Positions 50,167-60,641 are shown, numbered from the stretch's first letter. The stretch: 64,000 nt of DNA from SAR86 cluster bacterium (GCA_023703675.1 CP097974.1:333288-397287); one strand, 5' to 3'. The notes: a model not told the origin generated them from the sequence alone. Translations and numbers: made by a program.

Positions 50167-51818
50167 TACATATTAGGGTAGTTGGGACCACCCATGCCTT
50201 CTGGTGTTACCCAAACAATGTTTTGGCTTGGATCTTTAATGTCACAAGTTTTGCAGTGAACGCAATTCTGAGCATTAATTTGAAATTTGTTTTCACCATC
50301 TTTTTCTACGACTTCATAAACTCCTGCGGGGCAGTATCGTTGAGCAGGTTCGTCATATTCAGGCAGGTTCACCGAAATAGGTATAGAAGAGTCTTTAAGC
50401 GTTAAATGACAAGGCTGATCTTCTTCGTGATTAGTATTTGAGAGAAAAACAGAAGATAACTTGTCGAAACTAATTTTGCCATCAGGCTTAGGATATTCTA
50501 TTTTCTCGCACTCAGAAGCTTTCTTCATGCAAGCGTAATCTGGAGTTTTGTGTCTCCAAGTGTAAGGAAATTTACCTCTAAAAAAGAACTGCTCTAAAGC
50601 CATAATTATTCCACCGACTAAGGCCCCATATTTGTGAAGTAAGGCAGTCATATTTCTTGATTTGTAAAGGTCAGTTTCAATCCAAGAAGATTTAAGTTTT
50701 TCCTCGAAATCTATTAGATCTTCACCAATCTTATTCTGACTAATCGCCTCGAATGCACTCTCAGCTGCGAGCATTCCCGATTTCATAGCTGTATGAGAAC
50801 CTTTGATTTTAGTGAATACCATCAATCCTGCATCACAACCAACTAAAATTCCGCCAGGGAAAGTCATTTTTGGTCTTGAATGGTAACCGCCTTTAGTTAA
50901 GGCTCTTGCTCCGTAAGCAACCCTTGTACCGTTTTCTAAAAGTTTCTTAATGTCTTTGTGATGTTTCCACTGTTGAAATTCATCGAAAGGACTTAGGTGC
51001 GGATTAGAGTAGTCCAATGGCACTACAATACCTAAATAAACCTGATTATTTTCTCCATGATAGCAATAAGATCCAGAGTTCGATTTACTCGGCCAACCGA
51101 AAGAATGCATAACGGTGCCTTCTGAATGAACTTCTTTTGGTACATCCCAAACCTCTTTAAAACCAATGCCATAGTGTTGAGGGTCGCTATTAGCATCTAA
51201 CGCATATTTAGAAATCAATTTTTTTCCTAAATGACCTCTGCATCCCTCTGCAAAGATAGTATATTTTGCTCTTAGCTCCATTGGCGGTTGGTAAGAAGGC
51301 TTTCTTTCACCTTCTTTGGTTACACCCATTTCTCCAGTTAAAATTCCTTTTACGGTATCGTTTTCGTAAATAACTTCTGATGCTGTGAAGCCAGGAAAGA
51401 TTTCTACTCCTAGATTTTCTGCCTGAGTCGCAAGCCAACGACAAAAGTTGGCCAAGCTCATGACATAGTTTCCATGGTTATTGAAATTGGGGGCAAAGAA
51501 AGAGGCAAAAGGGATACCAAAAGAAAGTTTTTCGGTTAGAAAAAATTTAACAATATCCTTTTTGGCCGGAGTATTTAAAGGGGCTCCTTTCTCTTTCCAA
51601 TCTGGTATCAGTTCGTCGAGCGCTGTCGGCTCAAAACAATTACCTGATAAAATATGAGCGCCAATCTCAGACCCTTTTTCAATCAAACATACGCTTAATT
51701 CTGAATTGTTCTCAGCCGCTAATTGCTTTAATTTTATTGCAGTAGATAATCCAGAAGGGCCTCCTCCAACGACTACAACGTCATATTCCATTGAATCTAC
51801 AGCTACATCCTCACTCAT
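50166..51818 (-). CDS. Electron-transfer flavoprotein:ubiquinone oxidoreductase
   Basis: Moves electrons from reduced ETF into the quinone pool. FAD motif VVVVGGGPSGLSTAIKL (about 15-31), a membrane-associated quinone region in the middle (GGIMMALEQFF), and the [4Fe-4S] ligands YCPAGVYEV and NCVHCKTCDIKDP near the C-terminus. The 550-aa length and the ending GGPNYPNM match the family, so the C-terminus is intact although its stop codon touches the tandem repeat. GAGGG precedes the ATG. It is divergent from etfBA, its electron donor. Confidence 0.96.
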   Translation of the reverse strand: MSEDVAVDSMEYDVVVVGGGPSGLSTAIKLKQLAAENNSELSVCLIEKGSEIGAHILSGNCFEPTALDELIPDWKEKGAPLNTPAKKDIVKFFLTEKLSFGIPFASFFAPNFNNHGNYVMSLANFCRWLATQAENLGVEIFPGFTASEVIYENDTVKGILTGEMGVTKEGERKPSYQPPMELRAKYTIFAEGCRGHLGKKLISKYALDANSDPQHYGIGFKEVWDVPKEVHSEGTVMHSFGWPSKSNSGSYCYHGENNQVYLGIVVPLDYSNPHLSPFDEFQQWKHHKDIKKLLENGTRVAYGARALTKGGYHSRPKMTFPGGILVGCDAGLMVFTKIKGSHTAMKSGMLAAESAFEAISQNKIGEDLIDFEEKLKSSWIETDLYKSRNMTALLHKYGALVGGIIMALEQFFFRGKFPYTWRHKTPDYACMKKASECEKIEYPKPDGKISFDKLSSVFLSNTNHEEDQPCHLTLKDSSIPISVNLPEYDEPAQRYCPAGVYEVVEKDGENKFQINAQNCVHCKTCDIKDPSQNIVWVTPEGMGGPNYPNM

Positions 51819-51915
51819 TTTTTACCCTCAGGCTATATAATTATATATTCTAATGTTTTGATGTTACGCAGTATATCTTTTAGAATGCGGTTTTTTTGAA
51901 TTAATTCAAATATAA

Positions 51916-51921
51916 TATACT
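51916..51921 (+). promoter_or_regulatory. -10 box (TATACT) of etfBA
   Basis: TATACT ends 7 nt before the etfB ATG and no Shine-Dalgarno is present. A second TATAAT at 51911-51916 would give a leader of about 5 nt. Both predict a very short or absent leader. Confidence 0.45.
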
Positions 51922-51928
51922 TATAAAT

Positions 51929-52681
51929 ATGAAGATTCTTATTCCAATTAAGAGAGTTGTCGATTACAACGTTAAAGTCAGGCCCACTTCCGATGAGTCA
52001 GGTGTTGATTTAAATAACGTTAAAATGGCAATTAACCCATTTTGTGAGATTGCTGTTGAAGAAGCAGTAAGACTTAAAGAATCAGGTGTAGCTGAGGAAA
52101 TTGTTGCTGTAACTATAGGGTCTTCAGCCGCTCAAGAACAACTTAGAACCTCATTGGCTTTAGGAGCAGACAGAGCAATTTTGGTTGAATCTGAAACAGA
52201 ACTAGAACCCTTAGGAATAGCAAAATTGCTAAAAGCAGTAGTTGAAAAAGAAAGTCCAGATCTAGTTATCCTTGGCAAACAAGCCATCGATGGCGATAAC
52301 AACCAAACTGGCCAAAAATTAGCCGCACTATTAGGCTATCCTCAGGCAACTTTTGCTTCGGAACTTTCTATTTCTGACGGTAAAGCCACAGTTACAAGAG
52401 AAGTTGATGGAGGTTTGCAAACCGTGTCAGTTAATCTTCCAGCAATCGTCACCACAGATTTAAGACTTAATGAACCGAGATACGCGTCTTTGCCGAACAT
52501 TATGAAGGCAAAATCTAAACCTCTTGATGTTATGCCTGTCGCTGATTTCGGAATTGATATTACTCCTAGAATTTCAACTTTAAAGGTTTCTTTACCTCCG
52601 GAAAGAGAAGCTGGAGTAATAGTTGAAACCGTTGACGAATTAGTCGACAAATTAAAAAACGAAGCAAAGGTGATCACATGA
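51929..52681 (+). CDS. etfB: Electron-transfer flavoprotein beta subunit
   Basis: Binds AMP and accepts electrons from acyl-CoA dehydrogenases together with EtfA. It has the N-terminal [18 protein letters not shown], the ETF-beta signature [24 protein letters not shown] (both split over residues 2-52) and [14 protein letters not shown] (about 116-129). 250 aa is standard. It overlaps etfA by 4 bp. The four acyl-CoA dehydrogenases in this window are likely donors. Confidence 0.97.
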   Translation: MKILIPIKRVVDYNVKVRPTSDESGVDLNNVKMAINPFCEIAVEEAVRLKESGVAEEIVAVTIGSSAAQEQLRTSLALGADRAILVESETELEPLGIAKLLKAVVEKESPDLVILGKQAIDGDNNQTGQKLAALLGYPQATFASELSISDGKATVTREVDGGLQTVSVNLPAIVTTDLRLNEPRYASLPNIMKAKSKPLDVMPVADFGIDITPRISTLKVSLPPEREAGVIVETVDELVDKLKNEAKVIT

Positions 52682-53607
52682 CAGCGTTAGTAATTTCTGA
52701 ACACAACAACGAAGAGCTAAAATCAGTAACTTTAAATACTATTTCGGCAGCAAAAGAACTCGACAGCGACATTCACGTTTTAGTGGCTGGAAAGGAATGT
52801 GCGGGAGTAGCTGAAACATCCAGTAAAATTGATGGAGTTACAAAGGTTCTTTTGGTAGATTCAGCAGAATATGAGCATTTTTTGGCTGAAAATATCTCTA
52901 CTTTGATTTCAAAAATTGCCGATGATTATGATTTTATATTGGCTCCAACTACTACAAGTGGAAAAAATTTCATGCCAAGAGTTGCAGCTTTATTGGATGT
53001 AAGTCAAATTTCAGATATTTCTGCAGTTGAAAGTACCGACACTTTTCAAAGACCAATATATGCTGGAAATTGTATTGCTACTGTTAAGACTACTGACAAA
53101 AAGAAAGTAATTACGGTAAGAACAACTGCATTTGACGCTGCTCCATCCGAAGGTGGTTCAGCTGATATAGTTTCTTTAGAAGAGGTTCACAATTCAGGAA
53201 TTTCCGAATTTATAAAAGAAGAGCTCGCCCAATCAGACAGACCTGAACTTACTGCTGCTGATGTTATTATTTCTGGCGGAAGAGGGATGCAAAACGGGGA
53301 TAATTTTTCTCTCTTAGAAGGTATAGCAGACAAGTTAGGTGCTGCAATAGGCGCCTCAAGAGCAGCTGTAGATTCTGGTTTCGTCCCGAATGATTATCAA
53401 GTTGGTCAAACAGGAAAAATAGTAGCTCCAAATTTATACATTGCAGTAGGAATTTCAGGTGCAATTCAACATCTTGCAGGCATGAAAGATAGCAAAGTTA
53501 TAGTTGCCATCAATAAAGACGAAGATGCACCTATTTTTCAAGTCGCCGATTACGGTTTAGTTGGAGACTTATTTGACGTTGTTCCAGAGCTAGAAAGTAA
53601 AATCTAA
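52678..53607 (+). CDS. etfA: Electron-transfer flavoprotein alpha subunit
   Basis: FAD-carrying subunit of ETF. The C-terminal FAD domain has [12 protein letters not shown] (about 200), [22 protein letters not shown] (split near 223-244), the signature [17 protein letters not shown] (about 257-273) and [12 protein letters not shown]. 309 aa matches. It overlaps etfB by 4 bp and is followed by nfuA after 7 nt, suggesting Fe-S supply for the ETF-QO and NQR is co-expressed. Confidence 0.97.
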   Translation: MTALVISEHNNEELKSVTLNTISAAKELDSDIHVLVAGKECAGVAETSSKIDGVTKVLLVDSAEYEHFLAENISTLISKIADDYDFILAPTTTSGKNFMPRVAALLDVSQISDISAVESTDTFQRPIYAGNCIATVKTTDKKKVITVRTTAFDAAPSEGGSADIVSLEEVHNSGISEFIKEELAQSDRPELTAADVIISGGRGMQNGDNFSLLEGIADKLGAAIGASRAAVDSGFVPNDYQVGQTGKIVAPNLYIAVGISGAIQHLAGMKDSKVIVAINKDEDAPIFQVADYGLVGDLFDVVPELESKI

Positions 53608-53614
53608 ATAAGTC

Positions 53615-54199
53615 ATGGATAAAATAGATATCACTGATTCTGCTCAGGAATATTTATCAGAACTTCTTTCAAAACAAGAAGATCCTACAAATATCAAGAT
53701 CTTTGTCTCCGAACCCGGCACTCCTAAAGCTGAAACTTGTATTGTTTATTGCAAAGAAGGAGAACAAGAGTCAGACGACTTGTTCTTAGAATTGGAAAAA
53801 ATTAATGTTTTTTTAGAGAAAGCTAGTTTACCTTTCCTTGAGGAAACCGTAGTTGATTATCATCCGGATAAATTTGGTGGACAGCTCACGATACGAGCGC
53901 CAAATGCCAAAATGCCGAACTTAGATGAAGACAGTTCAATTGAAGATAAAATAAATTATTTCTTATACAGCGAGATTAATCCTTCTTTAGCATCTCACGG
54001 TGGCGAAGTACACTTAGTTGAAGTTCTTGAGCAAACTAAGGCAGTGCTAAGGTTTGGCGGAGGATGTCAGGGTTGTGGAATGGTAGATTTAACTCTTAAG
54101 GATGGTGTTGAGAAAACTCTTAGGAACAATATTCCAGAATTGACTGAAATTATAGATTCTACTGATCACAGTCAAACAGAAAACGCTTATTACAAATAA
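53615..54199 (+). CDS. nfuA: Fe-S biogenesis protein NfuA
   Basis: Carries [4Fe-4S] clusters to target proteins. An N-terminal A-type-like domain without its cysteine ligands (about 1-95) is joined to a C-terminal NifU domain with C151-Q-G-C154 in [15 protein letters not shown], matching E. coli C149 and C152. 194 aa is normal. It follows etfBA closely. Confidence 0.95.
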   Translation: MDKIDITDSAQEYLSELLSKQEDPTNIKIFVSEPGTPKAETCIVYCKEGEQESDDLFLELEKINVFLEKASLPFLEETVVDYHPDKFGGQLTIRAPNAKMPNLDEDSSIEDKINYFLYSEINPSLASHGGEVHLVEVLEQTKAVLRFGGGCQGCGMVDLTLKDGVEKTLRNNIPELTEIIDSTDHSQTENAYYK

Positions 54200-54232
54200 A
54201 ACCCTACGACAATCAACTATCTTTGATTCGAG

Positions 54233-54238
54233 TATAAT
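54233..54238 (+). promoter_or_regulatory. -10 box (TATAAT) of sbcB
   Basis: Perfect TATAAT, 7 nt (ttactga) before the ATG at 54246, with no Shine-Dalgarno and no clear -35. Another leaderless-type start. Confidence 0.5.
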
Positions 54239-54245
54239 TTACTGA

Positions 54246-55661
54246 ATGAAAGATAAAGCTTTCGTATTTAACGACACTGAGACCACAGGCTTAAATACCT
54301 GGTTTTCTCAAATAATCCAAATAGGCTCAGTTCTGACCGATAGCGAATTTAATGTCGATGAAGAACTAAATATCAGTTCAAAAGTTTTACCTTGGGTTGT
54401 TCCCACTAAAGGCGCTTATGAAACTCATAAACAAGTTGAAAATTTATCGGATGGAATGTCTCATTACGAAATGATGCATTTTCTAAAAGACAAATGGTTA
54501 AATTGGGGAAAATCAAAAGAACTAGTGCACGTTACTTACAATGGCATGAGTTTTGATGAAGAATTATTCAGACGACAATTTTATTGGAATCTCATTGATC
54601 CTTATTTAACAACCAATAGAAACGGGTCCTCTAGAATTGATCTCATGGTGATACTTTTCATTATTGCCAATTTTTATCAAGAAAAAATCAATATGCCTAA
54701 AGATGAAGACGGAAACATTAGATACAAATTAGGAATGGTGGCCGAGGCAAATGGGATTTCATCTTTAAATGCTCACGACGCGGTAGTAGATTGTTATTTG
54801 ATGATTAATCTAGTGAGATTAATCAATAAGGTAGCTCCAGAAGTTTGGCAGTCTGCTATACAGGCGTCTTCAAAAAAAGGTTTGATTTCAATGTTAAATG
54901 AAGGCCCGTTTTCGATGTTTGCAGAGATTGTTAAGGGGAAATGTTTTAATTATCCAGTTTATCCTTGTGCACAAAATCAAAAAAAACCAAACGAATTACT
55001 TTTAGTTGATCTTTATTTTGATCCAAACGAATTATTTGAGATGTCATACTCAGAATTGAAAGGACAATTTGGAAAATCTGGAGCCTTTAGAAAAATTGCT
55101 ATTAATAAAACTCAGCCATTAATAAACGCAAGCGCAATTTCAAATGCAGACTCTTTTTTAGATTTATCAATTGAAGAATTAACTAAAAGAGCTGAGCAAA
55201 TTAAGGGCAATGAAGATTTTAAAAACAATTTATCTCAAATTTTGGAAGATGATGATAAAACCTGGCCGGAAAAAACAATTGTTGAGCAAAAAATATACGA
55301 TGGTTTTAGTTCTGATGCAGACAAATTATGGATGGAAAGATTTGAAATAAGTACTTGGGACGAGAAAGTTAAATTAGTAAATGGTTTTGAAGACGAGAGA
55401 TATAGAGAACTTGCTGAAAGAATCATTTGCTATCAAAAGCCTGAATTCGCAAATGAAGAAATGTTAGAAAATTTTAATAATCTTGTTAGGTCTAGGCTCT
55501 ATTCAAAGGGTCCCTGGAATAATCCTGGAGAGACTCTAGACCAAGCCATACACAACGTGGAAATTGCTCTAAAAGAATCTGAAGACGATGAGAAAAAAGA
55601 AATTTATAAAAAGTTATTAGAGCACTACAAATCTAAGACGGTTCAATTTTCTCAGTCTTGA
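54246..55661 (+). CDS. sbcB: Exodeoxyribonuclease I
   Basis: 3'-5' single-strand DNA exonuclease of recombination and mismatch repair. The DEDDh domain starts with FVFNDTETTGLN (D10, E12), continues with TYNGMSFDEELFRRQFYWNL (about 96-116) and ends with NAHDAVVDCYLM (His and Asp, about 177-188). The SH3-like and helical C-terminal parts follow, including WPEKTIVEQKIYDGF. 471 aa against 475 in E. coli. Its 3' end overlaps the convergent csiV gene by 29 bp. Confidence 0.95.
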   Translation: MKDKAFVFNDTETTGLNTWFSQIIQIGSVLTDSEFNVDEELNISSKVLPWVVPTKGAYETHKQVENLSDGMSHYEMMHFLKDKWLNWGKSKELVHVTYNGMSFDEELFRRQFYWNLIDPYLTTNRNGSSRIDLMVILFIIANFYQEKINMPKDEDGNIRYKLGMVAEANGISSLNAHDAVVDCYLMINLVRLINKVAPEVWQSAIQASSKKGLISMLNEGPFSMFAEIVKGKCFNYPVYPCAQNQKKPNELLLVDLYFDPNELFEMSYSELKGQFGKSGAFRKIAINKTQPLINASAISNADSFLDLSIEELTKRAEQIKGNEDFKNNLSQILEDDDKTWPEKTIVEQKIYDGFSSDADKLWMERFEISTWDEKVKLVNGFEDERYRELAERIICYQKPEFANEEMLENFNNLVRSRLYSKGPWNNPGETLDQAIHNVEIALKESEDDEKKEIYKKLLEHYKSKTVQFSQS

Positions 55662-56424
55662 CTATTCGATAAATGATGCCAAATTTTGGATGGTCAATGT
55701 AATGCAATTCTCCTGATTTTAATTTTCTTGATTGATTAATCTGAAAAGTTACTTTCATTGAATCTTTTTCACTTAGTACCTCATAACCTTCATTAGTTTC
55801 TGCCTCAAGAGGGATCTTTAGAATTTGAAAATCTGAATCCATTGTTGTTTCCGCTAAGAAAAAATTAAAATCAGTGTGTAAAAATCTTTTTTTGTATATT
55901 TTGAGACTTCCGAATATTTTGTTGTCTTTGTAGACTTCGGAATCTATCAAAAGAGGCTTAGCTGATTCTTCAATTGAAACTGGTTGAAACCATGAATAAT
56001 GCCCAATGACTCGGTAATCTCTACTTCTCTTAAATAAATCTACTTCTTCGCTGAGAGAGAACTTCTCTCCCGCGTCAATTTGAAAGAAATCTCTGTTTTT
56101 AGGTTTCCTAATAAGCTCTGATTCAATTTCTTCTTCTACTTCAACTTGCGGTGAGTTCACGTTTATAAAAAAATCTTGAAAGGGGTATTGCAAATCCAAA
56201 GCTGGCGGCTCAAGAAATTCTGGATATTGCAAAGAGGATAAAAATGCTAAATCGTTTCCCAAGTCTAAAACGGGTTCTTCAAAAATTTCATTGGAATCTA
56301 AATCAGGTAAAAATTTAAAAAGAATAATATCGATTCTGTAGATTTCTTCGTCGGTTGACAAAGAAAAGTTACTGAAAAGTAACAAGCTAAAAGCAAACCA
56401 GTAACTAGTCTTTTTTTTAAACAC
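55633..56424 (-). CDS. csiV: CsiV-family periplasmic protein
   Basis: A 263-aa exported protein of the CsiV family (peptidoglycan-binding in Vibrio cholerae). Signal peptide at about 1-23 (KKKTSYWFAFSLLLFSNFSLS). The family core is visible: RSRDYRVIGHYSWFQPV (about 133-149), GSLKIYKKRFLHTDFNFFLAE and the C-terminal LKSGELHYIDHPKFGIIYRIV (split near 236-256). It starts within the 3' end of mfd (8-bp overlap), a pairing also known in pseudomonads. Function in this organism unknown. Confidence 0.83.
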   Translation of the reverse strand: MFKKKTSYWFAFSLLLFSNFSLSTDEEIYRIDIILFKFLPDLDSNEIFEEPVLDLGNDLAFLSSLQYPEFLEPPALDLQYPFQDFFINVNSPQVEVEEEIESELIRKPKNRDFFQIDAGEKFSLSEEVDLFKRSRDYRVIGHYSWFQPVSIEESAKPLLIDSEVYKDNKIFGSLKIYKKRFLHTDFNFFLAETTMDSDFQILKIPLEAETNEGYEVLSEKDSMKVTFQINQSRKLKSGELHYIDHPKFGIIYRIVKTEKIEPS

Positions 56425-59347
56425 TAAATGATTTTAACTTATTTAAAACAAATTCTGATTTTGAATTTATTTCTTGAGGATAATTAAAGGAAATTTCTTT
56501 GATTTTTGAATTTTTGGAAACTAAATTTGAATTTTCATTCAGTGCCAAAGTACATTTAATCCCGTCGCCTTTAATTTTGTTTATAAGAAGGTTATTGGCT
56601 TCAATTCTTATAGAAGTCTGATTGATAAGGATTTGGAGATCTTCTGGAAGAGAGCCAAACCTGTCTTCTAGTTCTTTTATATACGTTTTTAGATTTTTTA
56701 GATCTTTGATTGCAGAAAATCTTTTGTATATCTCAAGCCTTACTTCAGCCTGAGGAATAAAAGCTTCGGGAATGAAACCATTTTCACCAATTTTTATTTC
56801 AAATTCTTCATGAGTCTCATCAAAGCCTTCGAGTAATTTTATTGATCTATTTATCATGGATGAGAATAAACTTAGCCCGACATGATCAATCAAGCCGCTT
56901 TGCTTTTCTCCGAGGATCTCACCGGCACCTCTTATTTCTAAATCTCTCATTGCTAAATTAAAACCCGAGTTAAGAGAGTCACTAAATTTTAGTGCCTCAA
57001 GGCGTGCAAGGGCATTTTTATTTAAACTCTTATCAGGGGAAATAAAAAAATATGCATACGCTTGGCGACTCGATCTGCCAACTCGTCCTCTAATTTGATG
57101 CAACTGAGACAAACCAAAATTTTCAACGCCTTCAATTATTAATGTATTGGCGTTAGCGATATCAAGTCCGTTTTCAATAATCGTTGTGCAAAGAAGGATA
57201 TCAATTTTTTTGTTAGAAAAATTCACCATAATTTCCTTCAATGACTTTGGTGACATTTGACCATGAGCAATTTCAATTTTTGCGGCCGGAATAATTTGAC
57301 TTAATTCTTTCTTTTTTTCTTCCAATTGAGCAACATTGTTTACTAAATAAAAAACTTGTCCGGATCTGATGAACTCTCTTTCCATCGCTTCTTTTGCTAA
57401 GGTTTTTGAATAAGTTGCAACGAGGGTTTCTACTGCTTTCCTACCGGGCGGAGGAGAGCTAATTATAGAAATATCTCTTACTCTGGATAGAGCAAGGTTC
57501 AACGATCTCGGAATAGGAGTAGCCGACAAAGAAATTGAGTTTATACCTTTTGAATATTTTCTAAGTTTTTCTTTCTGTCTTACGCCAAATTTATGTTCTT
57601 CATCGATGACTAAAAGACCTAAATTTTTAAATTCGATTTCAGCACCTAAAAGAGAGTGAGTTCCTATAATTATGGAAATTTTTCCTTTCTTTAAGTTTTC
57701 AAAAATTGAAGCTTTTTCCTTTTGAGTTTTTTCTCTTGAAAGAAACTCTACCTCGTGATCGGTTTGCAAAAATCTGTCTTTAAATAGCTCATAGTGCTGC
57801 CTTGCCAAAATAGTCGTTGGAGCGAGTACAGCAACCTGTTGTTCATTTTTTGCACAAATAAAAGCAGCTCTCAATGCTATTTCAGTTTTGCCAAACCCCA
57901 CTTCGCCACAAATTAATCTGTCTTGAGGTTTTTCCGAAGCCAAATCGCTTATAACTTCATTGATCACACTGGCTTGATCATTAGTTTCTTGAAAACCAAA
58001 TCCATTGGAAAATTCTTCAAAATCGTTTGCATTTACAATTAATGGAATTGATTTGTCTATCTTTCTTGTTGCTTCTGCTTCCAAAAGCTCAGCAGCAATA
58101 TCAAAAGCTTTTTTTCTTGTTTTCTCCTTTTTTAACTTCCAATTGTTTTTGCTCAGAGAATCTAATTTAATTTCGCTATTACCTAAATATGGCGTAAGTA
58201 AATTCATTGAGCTAATTGGGACATAGAGGGTTTCGCCCTCGGCATACTCAATTGCAAAACATTCTGTATTACTTAGGTTTTTAAGACCTTTGAAGATGCC
58301 TATTCCAAAATTTGAATGTACAACTTTATTGTCTATCTTAAATTCATATTGATCTTCTTGAGAAAAGACTTTTTGAGAAGATTTTTCAAAAATATTCTTA
58401 GAAAGGTTTTGTTTTTTTTGTAGTTCTATATTTGACGATGCTTCTTTGTCTTCAACGATGATATGAATTTCTTTTTCTAGGAATTCTTTTGGCTCATTAA
58501 AAAGTTTCGAAGGAGGTAAGGGCGGTCTGTCTAAGTTGCTAATAAATTCTTCGTACCTTTCTTCGATTAATTTCCAATATGAATTAGATGAATCCTTTAT
58601 ATTTCCATATGAAAAAATATCAAAATCGTTAAAAAAAATATCAAAGTTTGGTTTTGATTCATAAAATAAAGGGAAATAGGATTCAATTCCCTCTGTAAAT
58701 TTCCCTTTTGAAACAGCGTCAAAAATTTTTCCGTCGTTAGGAAAAACTGATCGCCAATTTTTTTTAAAAATAGAAATAGATTTTTCGTCAAGCACAAAAC
58801 CTCTGGATGCTTTGCATTCATACTTATTTACTTTATGTTCACTTAGCTGAGTTTCTTCATTAAAAGTTCTAATTGATTCAACTATATCTCCGTCTAGATT
58901 AATCCTGATGGGCCTAGATGAATTAATTGGAAAAATATCTATAACAGAACCTCTAATTGTGAATTCACCTCTAGTTGAGACAAGTTCAACTGATTCGTAT
59001 CCAGAAATAGTTAACTTTTGAATTAAATCATTTCTATCAATTTGGTCTGATAATTCAAATGAGTAAGAGAAATTATTAATTGAAGTCTTATTAAAAAGCG
59101 GCTGAATAAGAGCATTTGTTGTTGTAACTATAGTTACTTCTGCGTTTGAGGATTTTGATAAAGTTTCAATACGGTTGGAAAGATTGTCCATATGTGGAGA
59201 GAAATGATCATATGGAAGTGTTTCAAACTCTTTAAAAATACAAAAACTCTCTTTAGAGTTTCTTTCTAAGAAATCCGATATTTCAACTAATTTATAGTTA
59301 TTTTCACAGATTATTAGGCTTTTTTTCTTATCTAAAATTCTATGCAT
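56417..59347 (-). CDS. mfd: Transcription-repair coupling factor
   Basis: DNA translocase that removes stalled RNA polymerase and recruits UvrA. The N-terminal UvrB-like part (about 1-240) has FETLPYDHFSPH and GEFTIRGSVIDIFPINS; the RNA-polymerase-interacting domain follows (KVVHSNFGIGIFKGL, about 345). The motor has Walker A CGEVGFGKTE (about 483), DEEH box VIDEEHKFG (about 583), GRVGR (about 756) and the C-terminal D7 domain. At 976 aa it is about 170 shorter than E. coli Mfd; the loss is at the extreme N-terminus and in the middle domains. TAGAAT ends 9 nt before the ATG, with no Shine-Dalgarno. Confidence 0.96.
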   Translation of the reverse strand: MHRILDKKKSLIICENNYKLVEISDFLERNSKESFCIFKEFETLPYDHFSPHMDNLSNRIETLSKSSNAEVTIVTTTNALIQPLFNKTSINNFSYSFELSDQIDRNDLIQKLTISGYESVELVSTRGEFTIRGSVIDIFPINSSRPIRINLDGDIVESIRTFNEETQLSEHKVNKYECKASRGFVLDEKSISIFKKNWRSVFPNDGKIFDAVSKGKFTEGIESYFPLFYESKPNFDIFFNDFDIFSYGNIKDSSNSYWKLIEERYEEFISNLDRPPLPPSKLFNEPKEFLEKEIHIIVEDKEASSNIELQKKQNLSKNIFEKSSQKVFSQEDQYEFKIDNKVVHSNFGIGIFKGLKNLSNTECFAIEYAEGETLYVPISSMNLLTPYLGNSEIKLDSLSKNNWKLKKEKTRKKAFDIAAELLEAEATRKIDKSIPLIVNANDFEEFSNGFGFQETNDQASVINEVISDLASEKPQDRLICGEVGFGKTEIALRAAFICAKNEQQVAVLAPTTILARQHYELFKDRFLQTDHEVEFLSREKTQKEKASIFENLKKGKISIIIGTHSLLGAEIEFKNLGLLVIDEEHKFGVRQKEKLRKYSKGINSISLSATPIPRSLNLALSRVRDISIISSPPPGRKAVETLVATYSKTLAKEAMEREFIRSGQVFYLVNNVAQLEEKKKELSQIIPAAKIEIAHGQMSPKSLKEIMVNFSNKKIDILLCTTIIENGLDIANANTLIIEGVENFGLSQLHQIRGRVGRSSRQAYAYFFISPDKSLNKNALARLEALKFSDSLNSGFNLAMRDLEIRGAGEILGEKQSGLIDHVGLSLFSSMINRSIKLLEGFDETHEEFEIKIGENGFIPEAFIPQAEVRLEIYKRFSAIKDLKNLKTYIKELEDRFGSLPEDLQILINQTSIRIEANNLLINKIKGDGIKCTLALNENSNLVSKNSKIKEISFNYPQEINSKSEFVLNKLKSFSV

Positions 59348-59385
59348 ATGAAAAAGATTCTACTTTTGATCGATTGAACTGAGTG

Positions 59386-59430
59386 TATAATACCTCTTTC
59401 ATAAATATTTCAAATTGATAAGTAAGAGGT
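59386..59430 (+). promoter_or_regulatory. -10 box and ribosome site of the 59.4-kb acyl-CoA dehydrogenase
   Basis: TATAAT at 59386-59391 is followed by a leader of about 40 nt that ends with AGAGGT (59425-59430), 7 nt before the ATG. The same AGAGGTATAAAA string precedes the dehydrogenase start at 11726. This leadered, Shine-Dalgarno type contrasts with the leaderless genes. Confidence 0.5.
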
Positions 59431-59437
59431 ATAAAAA

Positions 59438-60631
59438 ATGAATCTATCTTTTTCACCAGAAGATCTAAAATTTCAAGAGGAAGTGAGATCCTTCTTAAAA
59501 GAAAACTATCCAGCAGATACTAAAAGGAAAATGGACAACGGAATTCCGTTGCAGAAGGAAGACATCCAAGAATGGCAAAAAATCTTAAGTAAAAAGGGTT
59601 GGTTTGCTATCAATTGGCCGGAAGAGCATGGTGGGACTGGATGGTCTATCACTCAAAAACACATCTTCCAAAACGAATTAGCAGCATTTAATACGCCAAC
59701 TATAGTTCCTTTCGGAGTGAGTATGTGTGGACCAGTAATCTATACCTTTGGTAACGAAGAGCAGAAAGAGAGATTTCTTCCCGCCATAAGAGATAACGAC
59801 GTCTGGTGGTGTCAAGGCTATTCGGAGCCTGGTTCGGGTTCAGACTTAGCCTCGCTTAAAACTAAAGCAGAGAAAAAAGGTGACAAATATATCGTCAATG
59901 GAACCAAGACATGGACCACAATGGCTCAACACGCAGATTGGATTTTCTGTCTTGTTAGAACTGATTCTTCAGGAATTAAACAAGAAGGAATCAGCTTTTT
60001 GTTGATTGACATGAAAAGTCCAGGCGTTGAGGTAAAACCAATCATTACTATAGATGGATCTCATGAAGTGAATATGGTTTATCTAGACAACGTTGAAGTT
60101 CCAGCAGAAAATCTTATCGGAGAGGAAGGGGCTGGTTGGAGTATCGCTAAATTTCTTTTAGCGCATGAAAGAACTGGAATTGGTGGAATTCCGCACTTGA
60201 AAAGAGAGATCAAAAGACTAAGAGACATCGCCGGGGAGTTACCTCTTAACGACGGCTTCCTTAAGGACGATGATATGTTCATGGACAAGTTAAATAAACT
60301 TGAAATAGATCTTTTATCAGCTGAATTTACTGAGTTGAGAACTTTAGCTGCAATGTCAGCTGGAGGTCATCCTGGACCTGAGTCTTCCATTCTAAAAATA
60401 GGTGGTACTGATTTACAACAAGCTTTATCTGAACTATATGTTGAAGCATTGGGTTACTATGCACACCCTTTTATGAGCGAGTCAGACTTGGCTTCCAATG
60501 AAAAGAGAATCGGTCCTGATTTTGCTGCTAACGTAATGCCACATTATCTTAACTACAGAAAAGTTTCGATTTATGGTGGAAGTAATGAAGTTCAGAGAAA
60601 CGTCATTGCTAAAGCAGTATTAGGCTTATAG
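59438..60631 (+). CDS. Acyl-CoA dehydrogenase, large-type partner (397 aa)
   Basis: FAD acyl-CoA dehydrogenase of the same subtype as the 414-aa protein at 11.7-13.0 kb. It has WWCQGYSEPGSGSDLASLKTKA (split over about 126-147), YIVNGTKTWTTMAQHADWIFCL, the acyl-binding middle domain and the C-terminal IYGGSNEVQRNVIAKAVLGL (about 378-397). An AGAGGT ribosome site fixes the start. A 375-aa dehydrogenase follows after 10 nt, forming the second long-plus-short pair in this window. Substrate unknown; branched or ring-derived acyl-CoAs are plausible. Confidence 0.93.
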   Translation: MNLSFSPEDLKFQEEVRSFLKENYPADTKRKMDNGIPLQKEDIQEWQKILSKKGWFAINWPEEHGGTGWSITQKHIFQNELAAFNTPTIVPFGVSMCGPVIYTFGNEEQKERFLPAIRDNDVWWCQGYSEPGSGSDLASLKTKAEKKGDKYIVNGTKTWTTMAQHADWIFCLVRTDSSGIKQEGISFLLIDMKSPGVEVKPIITIDGSHEVNMVYLDNVEVPAENLIGEEGAGWSIAKFLLAHERTGIGGIPHLKREIKRLRDIAGELPLNDGFLKDDDMFMDKLNKLEIDLLSAEFTELRTLAAMSAGGHPGPESSILKIGGTDLQQALSELYVEALGYYAHPFMSESDLASNEKRIGPDFAANVMPHYLNYRKVSIYGGSNEVQRNVIAKAVLGL

Positions 60632-60641
60632 TTTTCTAGCC

